DNA of 64,000 bases from Liolophura sinensis (lineage: Eukaryota > Mollusca > Polyplacophora > Chitonida > Chitonidae). The translations under genes were made by a program, and so were the position numbers. Location of the stretch: contig NC_088303.1 of NCBI RefSeq assembly GCF_032854445.1, positions 7,325,501 to 7,389,500 of the forward strand, in the 5' to 3' direction. Below, piece after piece: positions 24,084 to 34,430 of the stretch (its first letter is position 1; each line of letters begins with the position of its first letter). Under the pieces are notes generated by a model. It saw only the letters and a program-made list of their open reading frames with translations, made no database searches and was not told the DNA's origin.

Positions 24084-24945
24084 CATATACTCAAACCACC
24101 TCAAACCATATAAAGTCACTGACTTTGTTTGTCAACGACGTATGCTGTACATGAACGATGGTGTATTGGCTGACTAATACCGGGACAGTTATAAGTCATG
24201 GATCTTGTCTTCCTTGTTAGCACAAATTAGCTCCATTACTAGTCAGCGGCTAGATAGTTGTTGTCCCGTCATCAATAACGACCATCGCAAACGTACAACT
24301 ACTGGGGATGTCAATTGTCGCCTGGGCAAATAAATGACTCCCAATTCTCTGCCATTTGTTCATATAAAATGTGAGTTTGCTTAAACTATTTACCAGCAAA
24401 AGTCTGAAACTACATGTAACACGCGTTATGGCTAACTTTCGCAAGAGAGTGTTGGGAACATTCATTAACTATGTTTTTATAAATGGTGCTGAAAGTTTCA
24501 TGACTTTAATACAGGACAATTTGTGAAGTTGAAATAAAAATATATCAGTGATTACGTTCACCTTGGCTTAAGTAAGTTACAAGTGAGATCTTCACCAGCT
24601 GAAGGCCGGCATCTAGGCAATGTTACAAGATGATCTCTAATTTGCATAAACGTACGTAATAATTTTGCCGTCAAGATATGAGATAAACCTAATCAACACA
24701 GCGTGCTCACACTAGCGTTTGCCATAGTAACCAAGGCTATGTTGGATTTTTCTGGATTTTGTGTTTTAACAAATGCACGCAAGAAGATGCAAACTAGCCC
24801 ATCAGTAATATATCAGTTTCTGAAGAGAACTTCAATAAGTATCTTGTTTGATGTGTCGACAGAAAAGTTAATTCTGCTTGCATTTTTTAAAATTCCAGTA
24901 CCTGAGAAATTTTAGAAATTTATAAAATAGTGATTTTGATTGATT

Positions 24946-24970
24946 GCTAACCAACTGAGCCACCGAGGCC
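24946..24970 (-). mobile_element. SINE remnant: head fused to tail-like sequence
   Basis: GCTAACCAACTGAGCCACCG followed by AGGCC is the reverse complement of the first 25 bases of the SINE tRNA-like head. It is preceded directly by TTTGATTGATT, which resembles the SINE tail, so this may be a copy that lost its whole interior. Confidence 0.5.
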
Positions 24971-25133
24971 CATTAGAAGTTTTGAAATGTTCGTAACTAT
25001 TATCTCCTTCATTATTATCACTGTTAACTGGTAATTTCAAAATGTTTAAACGTTTCCCTAATAGTATGCAAAAACTGACGGCATAATCATTTTGGATTAT
25101 ACTCGACCAGATTGATGCGTATTTCTGTTCGTT

Positions 25134-25745
25134 GTGACAATTAAATACATGAGTTACTCCCCATACGAGTTACTTCCCAACACACAGTTTTCTGACGAGC
25201 TCTACACAGATCTAGGTATTGGGACTAATCAATATGAATCCCATGTAAATATGACACATACAAGGCAGAATAATGTTAAGAACAACTCTACAGACGGCGC
25301 GAAATCATTAGTGGAAGATATTTTGGCAAAATCTGACTCTGACACATTGATTTCGCTGAACAAAGGTGGTGAACGTAGCCAGTCATTTCCAGAGATGGCG
25401 AAGGCACAGACACAATTGGGACAATCAGGTGTCTCCAGCCCTGAATTCCTGGAACTTAAATCCCTATTAACAGGTATGGGGGATAGCATAAATGCTAAAT
25501 TAGATGAATTTATGGATTCGATAAGTTCAGAACTGAATGAGATGAAAGGACGTGTAAGCTGGGTTGAAGACAAAGTGAACTCGAATGATCTCAAAGCCAC
25601 AAGTGAAAAGTTTACAGCGGTGAATAAACACCTTCAGTCACGGGTTGAACAGCTTTAAAAGCAGATCTTACTAAAGGAAATTCATGATTGTAAACTGAAC
25701 CTGTTGTTTTATGGTATACCTTAGGATAAAGACGCAGTGACCAAC
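25134..25745 (+). pseudogene. ORF1 of a CR1/L2-like LINE
   Basis: A 174-codon open frame with an N-terminal acidic/polar region and a coiled-coil-like segment from about residue 105 to the end (LKSLLTGMGDSINAKLDEFM, then LNEMKGRVSWVEDKV). A stop after HLQSRVEQL ends it, but the family signature continues just downstream in frame as KEIHDCKLNLLFYGIP, the start of the RNA-binding core of such ORF1 proteins. The protein is then lost. In related LINEs ORF1 is a nucleic-acid chaperone that packages the element RNA. The partner ORF2 follows at 25765. The ORF1 core and most of the endonuclease are missing between them. Confidence 0.65.
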
Positions 25746-25764
25746 TCTATGATAACTGAGTAAT

Positions 25765-27800
25765 ACTGACAAACCTTACTGATCATTTCCCAAGTTTTCA
25801 TGTCTTGAAGTCTGACCTAAAGCAAAACCCTATTCCAAAACCCATCAAATATCGACAGATCACTTCTGAAAATAAAGATTTATTTATCCGTCGCATTTCT
25901 GAAACAGAATGGAGTTCTGTGTATTCCGAGGAAGGTGTCAGTGAATCACTGTCTTATTTCATGGATATATTTAACCATATCTATGATTAATGTTTCCCCG
26001 AAATTACGCTAAAATCTCCTGAGGCTACCTGGGTGATGCTACCCCTAATGATTTTTGTTTCGATAATATAAGCCCACTTAATGTATAAGCCCACCAAACA
26101 GTTATAACGGATCTTAAATCCGCAGTCCCTGGATTAGATGATATACGGATGTCTCTTGTTAAATTAGCTTCGGAACCACTATCTTACCCTCTCGCTCATA
26201 TTATGAACCTATCCTGTTCTTCAGGACAAGTGCCAGGCAGCTTAAAATCGGCTAAGGTAACTCCTGTGTATAACTCAAATGATTCACACAACTTCGAACA
26301 TTATCGTCCCATTTCTATTCTGCTTTGCTTCAGTAAAGTCCTTTAGGAACTCTCTGCCACGATGATGTTCAAATTTCTGGACTCGAACAATGTACTCGCA
26401 GAGAATCAGTATGGTTTCAATTTATCATTAATTGTATGATAAATAAATCCAAGCATAGGAAAGTAAAAAAAAAATCACCGTAGCAGTCTTTCTAGATCTA
26501 TCAAAAGCCTTTGATACAGTTAAACATGATATTCTGCTGTTGTAGTTATCACACTATGGCTTTAGAGGTATATCTAATAATTGGTTTAATAGTTACCTCT
26601 GTGGCCGTTTCCAGAAAGTAGCACATTATGGTAAACTCTCGGAAACAGAACCTATCTTGTTTGGAGTACCACATGGTTCGATATTAGGACCGACTCTCTT
26701 TATATTATATATTAATGATATCGTTAATGTATCTAATCTGTTAGATTTTATCTTATTTGCTGATGACACCAGCGCCACTTATTCTGACACCGAAGCAAAC
26801 GCTACTGTAGACATTATGTCTCTTGAGATGGACAAGATATACACGTGGTTATGGAGCAACTGTCTTTTACTCCATCTCATTAGCCTCAATCTAGACGGAT
26901 TACGCATTCCTTATCCTCATTATTAATTTTGAATATTGCTATAGAACGCGTGTCTCAATTTTTTTTAATTTCTCGGTATAATCTTTAGCGACAAGTTAAA
27001 TTGGAAAAGTCATATTCAGTACATCTGTGGGAAAATTTCCAGAAATATTCTTATCATCAACTACATTAAATTCTCTATCAATAAAAAGAGTCTATTTGTT
27101 TTGTACTATTCCTTGATTTATCCATACTTTACATATGGCAATTTCCTTTGGTGAAATACTTTTCCATCTCATTTTAATCCTTTCGTAATTCTTCGAAAAA
27201 AGAGCACTACGTACACACTTTCCCACAGATTGGAACACACCGTGCCTCTCTTTGCCGAACTAAATTTGCTGACTTCACATCAAATAGCCACTTTTTCCTG
27301 ACTACGGTTTGTTCACACCTATATATACCACTATGAAAACATCTCTACAAGTTTTTCCGGTTATTTTCTGAGGCAGTCTGAAGTTCAGCAATACAATACA
27401 TGTGGTCGGCAACTAAGACTTATATAAGCCTATATTTTGGTCCACATTTTCTTATTATTTACTTAAAATAATTCAACCACATGGATGGAATAAGTTGCCT
27501 CTATTACTCAAAACAACAGAATCATCTTCGCCATTCAAATCTCGTCTAAATTCGTACTTAGTATAGGTACTATTTCTGCGGTTATTCTCTCTTAGGTCGT
27601 CTCGGGTTAGGCTTATACATATTAGTTTATCATTATTTACTTATCTATGTATTTTATTCTCCTGTATATGGTATTATCATGGCTTTAGTCTTTGTTTGTA
27701 TAGGGATATATCAGGCTCAACCGAGCCCTATTCCCGCCGACGATTTATACTGTCTATGACTATGTATACTGTATGTGTTAGCGAAAAAATATTGAAGTGA
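25765..27800 (+). pseudogene. ORF2 of a CR1/L2-like LINE (endonuclease end, reverse transcriptase)
   Basis: Starts at the endonuclease C-terminal signature (LTDHFPSFHV, 25772), so most of the endonuclease is deleted. It is followed by the linker (IKYRQITSENKDLFIRRI) and the reverse transcriptase in pieces: VPGSLKSAKVTPVYN with HYRPISILLCFSKVL (about 26230-26346), ENQYGF (26400), VAVFLDLSKAFDTVKHDILL (26480-26545), GVPHGSILGPTLFILYINDI (26663) and the catalytic FADDT (26757). C-terminal parts (LNWKSHIQYICGKISRNI, LYYSLIYPYFTYGNFLW, HRLEHTVPLFAELNLLT) extend to about 27300, then AT-rich 3' sequence. Stops and frameshifts break it repeatedly, although both catalytic aspartates remain. It belongs by motif style to the CR1/L2 group and differs from the Jockey-like family nearby. 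Confidence 0.85.
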
Positions 27801-28204
27801 AAAAAAACTATGCTCCATCCACTAAAAATAATATAGCAAACTCATTTAATCCGATATGCGTGTAGCCTAAATATGCATTGCCCCAGCGTGGTCTCTCGGG
27901 CTAAAAAAATGGGGCCTCAGCCCTCTAGGCAAGCTTGTCATAGAGGGCGACTAACCCAGAGCTCTCGTCTGTGGAACCAGTGAATATAATAGGTTCACAA
28001 CCTTCTTGGTTGTGTAAAAGGCAAGGGCGGATGAGGGTGTGTTGGTCTTGCGAGATCCCCACACCCAACACTCCACTTTGACCCTCTGCGTGGCCCCAAA
28101 GGGTCTCCATAACACTCGTTAGACAATATATGGTTTTTCTCAAATTTTGTTTGCGGGATTACGTTTGAGGAGGTGGTTCATGGGTAAATCGAAAATTCAT
28201 CCAT

Positions 28205-28860
28205 TTGTATTAAAAAGGGCTTTGTAGGGCGCAGCTGGTACATCAAAAAACTTACGATCCTGAGACATTAGCATTAAATGTTTCCCAAAACAGCAATTAA
28301 AACATTTAGTAGCTTTAAACAAATTAACTAGTATTCCTGTTTTTACATCCCCTCACAATTGACTGAACAGCTGCCAATGATCAATATTTCATTTATCTAT
28401 CAGAAAATTAAATATGCACAGAACTGAAATCACATGGTGATACCAGAGTAAAATGCTTCACTACAAAGAAATCTGGTAGAATCCTTGAACTAAATACATA
28501 TCTTCTGACCTTCAATAGTAAATCTCTTTCGTCGTATATCTACATTGGCCCGTATACGGTTAATGTGGACTATATTCCTAACCTGACAAGTTGTTTCAAC
28601 TGCCAAAAGTTTGGTCACGGCAAAGGCCAATGTAAAATTAAACTGGTTTCTTTCCGGTGCAGCAGTAGCAGCACAGTTAGGTGTGCAATTGCAGTGGAGA
28701 TCGCATGGCTTCCTCCAAGGACTGTCCATTTTTCGTCAAAGAAAATAAGATAATCAATATTAAAGTCTAAAACAGTATATCTTATCAGAAAGGCCGCAAA
28801 TTATTCTCATCTAAAAGTGAACAAAAGTCAGCCTCCACAGTTCATTCCTTTCTTTTAAAA
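28205..28860 (+). pseudogene. Jockey-like ORF1, first copy in J2
   Basis: Gag-like nucleic-acid-binding protein of the LINE. Visible parts: KIHPFVLKRAL (near 28190), TRVKCFTTKKSGRILELNTY (28437-28500), LTFNSKSLSS, VNVDYIPNLTS, and the zinc knuckle CFNCQKFGHGKGQC (Cys-x2-Cys-x4-His-x4-Cys complete, about 28589-28632). A second knuckle begins FRCSSS but is frameshifted, and DCPFFVKEN-like sequence follows near 28722. The first roughly 60 residues are deleted. Compare the better copies on the minus strand at 51800-52582 and 34690-35170. Confidence 0.8.
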
Positions 28861-29716
28861 AGGGCTCTCCAGGGTGTAGTTGGAACCTTAAAACACATGA
28901 AAAAAGTTAGACGGGAGAAATTCTCATTGAATGTCTAGGCCAACAACAATTAAGAAATTTATTTTCTTTGAAAAAAATTTCGGACATACCTGTATTTACA
29001 TTCCCTTACAATTCCTTGAAAACCTGTAAGGGAATATTTTGTGACAGAATCAAGATATGATTAGACTTTCAGAAAAAGAAATCTACAAAGAACTATATAT
29101 TTATATAAGAGTTAAATGTTTCACAACGGAAGAAAGCTGGTAACATCCTAAAATTAAACACACATCTTCTGATCTTTTCACTAAAGAAAATTTGAAAAAC
29201 AAATAATCAATTTAAAAACTAAAAACCATATATCTTATCAGGAGGCCTGCAGATTAGTTTAGCCTTCTAATACTTCTCGGAAGACTTCGTTTGCCAATGT
29301 GGCCAAGCAAATATCAGGTATTGCTACTCAAACTTCATTGACTTGCCCTATTGAAAACGACAATTTTCGGCTCAACCTGCGTTTAATACTTGCTCAACCC
29401 AGACTACGTAAGGTACAACAAATAAAACCACTAAACAGTACCGAACAGACTGATAAACCCGAACCGAACCCCTTTACACATAATGAAAAAAAAGTCCAAA
29501 AATAAACCTGAAAATAATAATAAACCTAGTGGCCCCACAGAGCGTCCGTCTAAAGCTACTAGAGACCCTGTTCAAACATTCTATAAGCTGGGATTGTTGG
29601 AGGACATTGGTCCTTCGAAATCGGATGCGGATGTGATGGATATATCACCGCACATGGGAGATCTTACAGGCGATCTCCAAGGAAGGGTCGTCCTCTGTCC
29701 ATACAAAGATAAATAA
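28858..29716 (+). pseudogene. Jockey-like ORF1, second copy in J2 and ORF1 C-terminus
   Basis: A second ORF1 segment starts at AAAGGGCTCTCCAGGGTGTA (compare AAAGGGCTTTGTAGGGCGCA at 28207), offset about 650 bp, so part of ORF1 is tandemly repeated. In this copy the zinc-knuckle region is deleted: LNTHLL-type sequence runs straight into the region after the knuckles. The downstream part is better kept: FANVAKQISGIATQTSLTCP (29290-29350) and the C-terminus SKSDADVMDISPHMGDLTGD, LQGRVVLCPYKDK, stop at 29714. The C-terminal SDADVMD / GDL motif also occurs in the minus-strand copy near 51840. Confidence 0.75.
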
Positions 29717-29756
29717 CCTATACGTCTCCCTCCATAATGTCTATATGACAAAATTA

Positions 29757-30890
29757 TACAACGGAATTGTCTAGGTCTGAAGATAAATTTCAATGAAATA
29801 GCACAGCTAGTTAAATCATTAAATCCTGTTGTACTTTGCTTTTAGGAAACTCACCTGAAAACATCTGATAAAAAGAAAAAAAAATCTTAAAAATTATTCA
29901 TTATTCGGCACTTATTCACATGAAGAAGAGTTTGCTGTGGGAGGCTCCTCCATTTTCATGAACAACAATAATATTCACAGCCCTGTTGCTCTGTATACGG
30001 AGCTTAAGACTGGCAGTTCTTGTTTCATTGTCTGAAATTGAGACTGTGGCCGTTTTTGTTTCATTGTCTGAAGCACTCACATTATGTTCGGTGTATACTC
30101 CTCCGAAAATTTCTTTGTCAGCCTTCCAGTTCCATAATTTAATAGAGCAATTGCCAAGACCTTTTTTAATAATGGGATATTTTAATTCCCATAAACTCTT
30201 ATGGGGCAGCAATAACATAAATAATACGGACAAGATAGTGGAAGACTTATTATCTAAGGAGGAAATGTGTCATTTCAATGATGGTTCTAATACCCATTTA
30301 CATCCGGGTGATGGCGCTTATTCTGCTATCGATCTCACTATCACAAATCTAACATACTTTTCCCTGATTTTTCTGGGAAGGTTCATGAGCTGCCGAAAGA
30401 ACTTGACAAAACTAAAATCCAAAAGTAAACCCTGATACGACAATAACTGTCGTAAAGACATCAAGGGCCGACAAAATGCTGAAAGCAGATTTAATAATTG
30501 TCGATTACCCAAGTCCAAGAGACGATCTTGGCATTACGTCAAAAACAGCCATGCGTAAGACCTGGACCATGGTTCAGAAACTTAAGGAGAAAAATAATAC
30601 AGCAAAACTCCAGCATTTAAAAGATGGAGATTAACTTCTTCATTTGATATAGATAATAAAATAGCTGAGGCAATTTCTAAGAAATCTTCTTCCGAGAATT
30701 ATACTTCAGAATTTCAACATATTAAAACCAGAAAAAGGAAGTTCAGTTCCCATTTACTTTTAAAAATTTAGAAGATTACAGTCGTCTTTTTAATATGGAT
30801 GAAGTTAAAACTGCTTTAAAAAAGGCACTCGATACTGCTTGTGATCCTAGAAACGTATATGAACGTAAGTTTCTCAATCATTAACCACCT
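29757..30890 (+). pseudogene. Jockey-like ORF2 N-terminus: AP-type endonuclease and linker
   Basis: The EEP/AP-type endonuclease nicks target DNA to prime reverse transcription. Visible: RNCLGLKINFNEIAQLVKSL (29762), the LCF-stop-ETHL block (29830-29855; a TAG replaces the residue before the catalytic glutamate), YTPPKISLSAFQ, MGYFNSHKLLWGS (30171-30210; family form GDFN, so the catalytic Asp is Tyr here), and HPGDGAYSAIDLTI (30300-30340). The SDH end is lost by frameshift near 30360. The linker to the reverse transcriptase is recognisable as WHYVKNSHA and IAEAISKKSSSENYTSEFQH (30660-30720). This copy is dead by stops and catalytic loss. Confidence 0.8.
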
Positions 30891-30899
30891 GAGCCACTT

Positions 30900-30960
30900 G
30901 AGACTTTCCTGAACCTACTTAGTAATAGAGACATTTTGAGAAATATTTAAAGAAGACGTG

Positions 30961-31042
<82 letters not shown>

Positions 31043-31880
31043 TGAGAAATATTTAAAGACGTGGTATATATATATATACAAATTCACCCCATGTTCACCA
31101 CGGAATGAAAGGGGATACCCAGCAGGAAACACCGAGGATTCCACATGACTAGATGGCTTCAATGAGCAAACCCAGTTCCCCACCACGAACTCCTCCGTCT
31201 CCCACCCAATGAACAAGGTCAAACATCAGACACACACTAATCGATTGACCCATGAGCCATCGCCTCACACGTAGTCCCGCAAACGAAATTTAAGAAATAA
31301 CATTTTTTCTCTATAGAGTGTTGTAACGGAAGAGTTTGAGACCACACACAGGGAAGATGTGACCAAGCGGATTGATCGGACCTGGAACATCCGTCCTCCC
31401 GTCTCTCTCCAAGTAAATGCCAAAGTGACATGACCAACACGCCCTCAGCCATCAGGATTTCGTCTTCAGAGATTTCAGGTCGGAACCCACGGAAAACAGA
31501 CCGCCTCACGGTTGTCTCTTACACAACCGAGATGTGAGCCCATTATATACATCGGACCAACACGGGAGAGTTCTATGTTAGTCGCCTTTTCCGACAAGAT
31601 TGCGTGAAGGGCGGAGGTCCTATTCTTTCCACCCTGGAGACCCCAAAGGGGGGGGGGGGGTACCACGTGAACCAAAGAGAATCTTTACTAAACGATCTGA
31701 AGAATAAAACATATTTTAGCACGACGTCGAATGTCATACAACTGACTGAGTAACTAAATATTATTAATAAAGTAAATAAAAACAAAAATAAGTCTTTCCC
31801 TAAGAGGATGAGTCATTCTCTCATCCTGATAGAATTAGCCACTCCCCAAAGAGTTCCAGCCCGCAAATGCATCTCCTGGT
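30900..31880 (-). mobile_element. Jockey-like LINE copy J3: 5' leader and ORF1 start
   Basis: On the minus strand the leader begins near 31880 (the GGGGAGTGGCTAA equivalent of 35795) and runs to about 31080, one of the two most complete leaders here. Marker phrases, read on plus: GTAGTCCCGCAAACGAAATT (31270), TCCTCCCGTCTCTCTCCAAG (31391), ACACGCCCTCAGCCA (31437), GTTAGTCGCCTTTTCCGACA (31578). Then comes the ORF1 start region and the TA repeat; the element is cut off at about 30900 against J2. A 13-G run sits at 31648-31660. Confidence 0.8.
30957..31078. repeat. (TA)n microsatellite with duplicated flanks
   Basis: About 40 TA units (30963-31040). The left flank TGAGAAATATTTAAAGAAGA (30936) recurs to the right as TGAGAAATATTTAAAGACGT (31042), followed by a second, shorter TA run. 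The flank is the ORF1 start of the minus-strand LINE copy J3, so the repeat expanded in a short TATATATA tract seen in the same place in J6 (52588-52600). The ORFs of IY repeats are artefacts. Confidence 0.95.
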
Positions 31881-32244
31881 AGCTGTTAAAACAAGCGAAA
31901 CCTAAGATTCGGAGATCCTGAATCGAACCGGGGTCAAGTCATATCCACAAATTTGCTTTGCGCTTGGCACTGAGAAATTAAAGCAAAAATGTGGGACTGG
32001 CAGATTCTGTGTGGGTGTAAGGTGACTGGGTGTAGGGTCATGTCTGGTGTCATCGGCGTGGTACTTCAGTCGCGACAACGCTTTGGCAGCGTGGACGCCC
32101 CTGACACAAGAAGACACGGTATAAATGCACACAACTAATGACTCATCATGGTAATATGTACATAAATTTATGCATACATACACACATACAAGTAACTGGT
32201 GTATATGGGTGCTTCTGATGGCGTGTTCTGAACACACCGGTGAC
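31881..32244. other. Unrecognised spacer upstream of J3
   Basis: It contains a 111-codon minus-strand frame with no recognisable similarity. A CCGGTTCGATTC-like box B appears on the minus strand near 31922-31936, but no box A lies at the proper distance, so no tRNA or SINE head is called. Confidence 0.35.
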
Positions 32245-33093
32245 GTGCTTTGGACATGTATCCATTGCGTAAGAAAAATGGCCAGTTCAGTTTGGAAATA
32301 AGATTACATTACCTTGAAAAAAGGTTGGATAATAACAGATGTGAAGTAGCCTGTGTTATGTAGACCTCAGTACTGGCATGTCCTCGACAGCAGTTCGAGT
32401 TAAGCTCTAAGTTACACGTGTTTGGCGTTCTCATGAACTACAGGAACAAATGCCTTGTATATACAGAAGTCGGTTGCAAATATTTACATACGTGTCTATA
32501 TCTATATAGTATTTGTACCGGTCAGTTTCATTTTAACCTATATCCGGCGACAGCGTTGCAAGTAAGTGTATGAATATTTCAAAGGTCCCGATCAGCAAAT
32601 GAGCCAAATGGGTTTAACAGGCTTAAGCTGGAGCATCCAAACACTCATAAAAACGCACTGTGGTCGTAATGAGGCACGTAAATTTCCACTTTGCTTTTAG
32701 TTGAGACGAATAAATCTGGACATACTGTGTTGTGTGGTAATTAAGTGGTGTATGAAAACCCAGATAAGAAAGAAGAACTGACAGTCGCTGTTATTATTTT
32801 TAAACAGACTAGTCACATCATAAATTCAATCATAACATTCCCTTGTCTTGTTTTCGGTTTCTAAGACAAACTAAAGATCAGATGGACACCATTGTTCTTT
32901 ACAATTTTATGAAACGAGGACGTTGGGGAACAAATTTCAGGGATATGTCGGGTGAAAGCAAAGTCTTCAAACCCAAGATAACTTTCAAGCCAAACTCCAA
33001 CCTGCGTCGAGAGAACGTCATATCATGGAAATAATGTCGCGTTATATCACGCGTTGTACCACGTTACAGCCCAAACAAAAAAACAGAGAAAGT

Positions 33094-33166
<73 letters not shown>

Positions 33167-33290
33167 CAGATTTGTGCGTTTAATGCGTTTAAGGATCATC
33201 GCATCCATTATATATACTGAAGTCGGTGCCAGTAGATGCGCTATGTACAAAAAATTATAGGTGGTGATGCCACTGTTACGTGTAATAGAC
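32245..33290. repeat. Ancient duplicated block, copy 2, segment A/B
   Basis: Partner of 2985-4040 (landmarks given there), in the same orientation. It holds a TA microsatellite at 33090-33170 that the partner lacks. The 63-codon plus-strand frame at 32843 is not preserved in copy 1. Confidence 0.65.
33090..33170. repeat. (TA)n microsatellite with CATA interruptions
   Basis: Interrupted TA tract with two TACATA breaks. It generates IY-repeat frames on both strands that are not genes. Confidence 0.95.
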
Positions 33291-33689
33291 ACGCTATCCA
33301 TCTTACAATTAACATGCGCTACTAACACGGACAGACAGACTGACCTACCTGTATTGGACACAGTCAAAACTACTAGATTGAATGCAAGGAAATATTATCA
33401 TTTTGGAGGTGAACCATTGGATAGTGTTGGACTGTGAGATTTTTTTGCCAATAGCAAATGTTCACATCGTATGCTATTTTTCACTGCTTTTCGTTTAGTT
33501 CAATAGTTATCCACAACAAATCTAGAAGAGTAACAGCTTGTCTTAAATCTCTCGTATGACAAACGAAACACTGTACAGCCTGCATTACACCAGTGGCTAA
33601 AATCTTATGCCGTGCAAAGCAGCACAACATCAAAGACAACAGAGATTCAGAATAAAAACATTTTGAAAGCAGCCAGAAAAACTATATGC

Positions 33690-34430
33690 ATTAATAACTA
33701 TATGCACTAATGGGAGACGAAAAGAAGAGACTTGCTGTTCTGACAGCCGCAGCGGCAACATTCCAAATCCTTCCAAATATCAGTATCTATAGATTTATAA
33801 TCCACAAAGTTAGCCATAATTTCAGCAAAACTTTGCTGAACTATACGAAGATTTGTATTAGATTTATTATATTTACGTAGATCAAATATCAGTTTAGGTT
33901 ATGGAAGAAGCCAGGGAGGAGACACTGGAGCTATTTCCTCTAGCTTGATCTTACCTTCCACAATATGGTCTCGTATACGAAGATCAAAGGAAGGGATCTT
34001 ACCGAAACTTTTATTAAATTTATCTACGTATGATGGATTGAAAACTCAGTCGTAGGGAGGGTTTGTTGGATTAGCTTTAAGCTTTGTAGCATATTGGAGG
34101 CTCAGTTTAATATGTCGGTTATATGAAGAAGGCTGATTTGCCTCTACTTAGAAACTCTCTATTGGCCAGGTTAGCACCCCAATCGGTGCTAGACACGACC
34201 TTAGTTATGTTGAGAGGCTTTGTACATTTAGCTTAAGTATGTTCATATGATGTATAAAAGATAATTTGGAATCGAATAATATAACCCAAAATTTAGGTTC
34301 CCCAACAATTTTAATCTGTTTACCACAAAACTTTAAATCAGATTTAAGATGTATACAAAATTTATACCGACGTTTTTAGATGTTGAAAATCTAAAACTAT
34401 TCTCAGTTGCCCATTTCTCGATCTTATTGA
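33690..34430 (-). pseudogene. Jockey-like LINE copy J5: ORF2 fragment after the RT core
   Basis: On the minus strand the fragment starts at the RT thumb side, GEKWATEN-like followed by FRFSTSK (34425-34385). It passes KLLGNLNFGLYYS (about 34330-34290), the MYKASQHN-type segment, and a region matching the NEPPLCNRR and FNPSYVDK segments of copy J8 (34140-34020), ending near 33690 in the stretch colinear with 57300-57420. Stops and indels are frequent. The 3' end is missing. J4 abuts directly at 34431, so J4 probably inserted here. Confidence 0.7.

Larger units (their letters stand above)
23525..24555. repeat. Duplicated block II, right copy (with contracted minisatellite)
   Basis: Paralogue of 20555-22710. 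Left-flank landmarks: GAATTATAACGTACGTATGT, CCAATGCAGGAGAATAACAG. Right-flank landmarks: TGTTCATATAAAATGTGAGT, CGCGTTATGGCTAACTTTCG, CAAGAGAGTGTTGGGAACAT, TTTATAAATGGTGCTGAAAG. The order and orientation are the same. A 23-bp triplication (24015-24083) is present only here. Confidence 0.8.
27890..30890 (+). mobile_element. Jockey-like LINE copy J2 (leader, ORF1 twice, endonuclease)
   Basis: Order on the plus strand: 5' leader with a deletion (27890-28190), ORF1 lacking its N-terminus (28205-28860), a second partial ORF1 (28858-29716), endonuclease (29757-30430), and the ORF2 linker up to NMDEVKTALKKALDTA (about 30795-30840). The reverse transcriptase is absent; the element stops near 30890, just before the TA microsatellite and the oppositely oriented copy J3. 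Every reading frame contains stops. Confidence 0.8.

Noticed and set aside
31905-31945. Second tRNA-like or SINE head (CCGGTTCGATTC on minus)
   Set aside because: Only a box-B-like match; no box A at the right distance and no body or tail.
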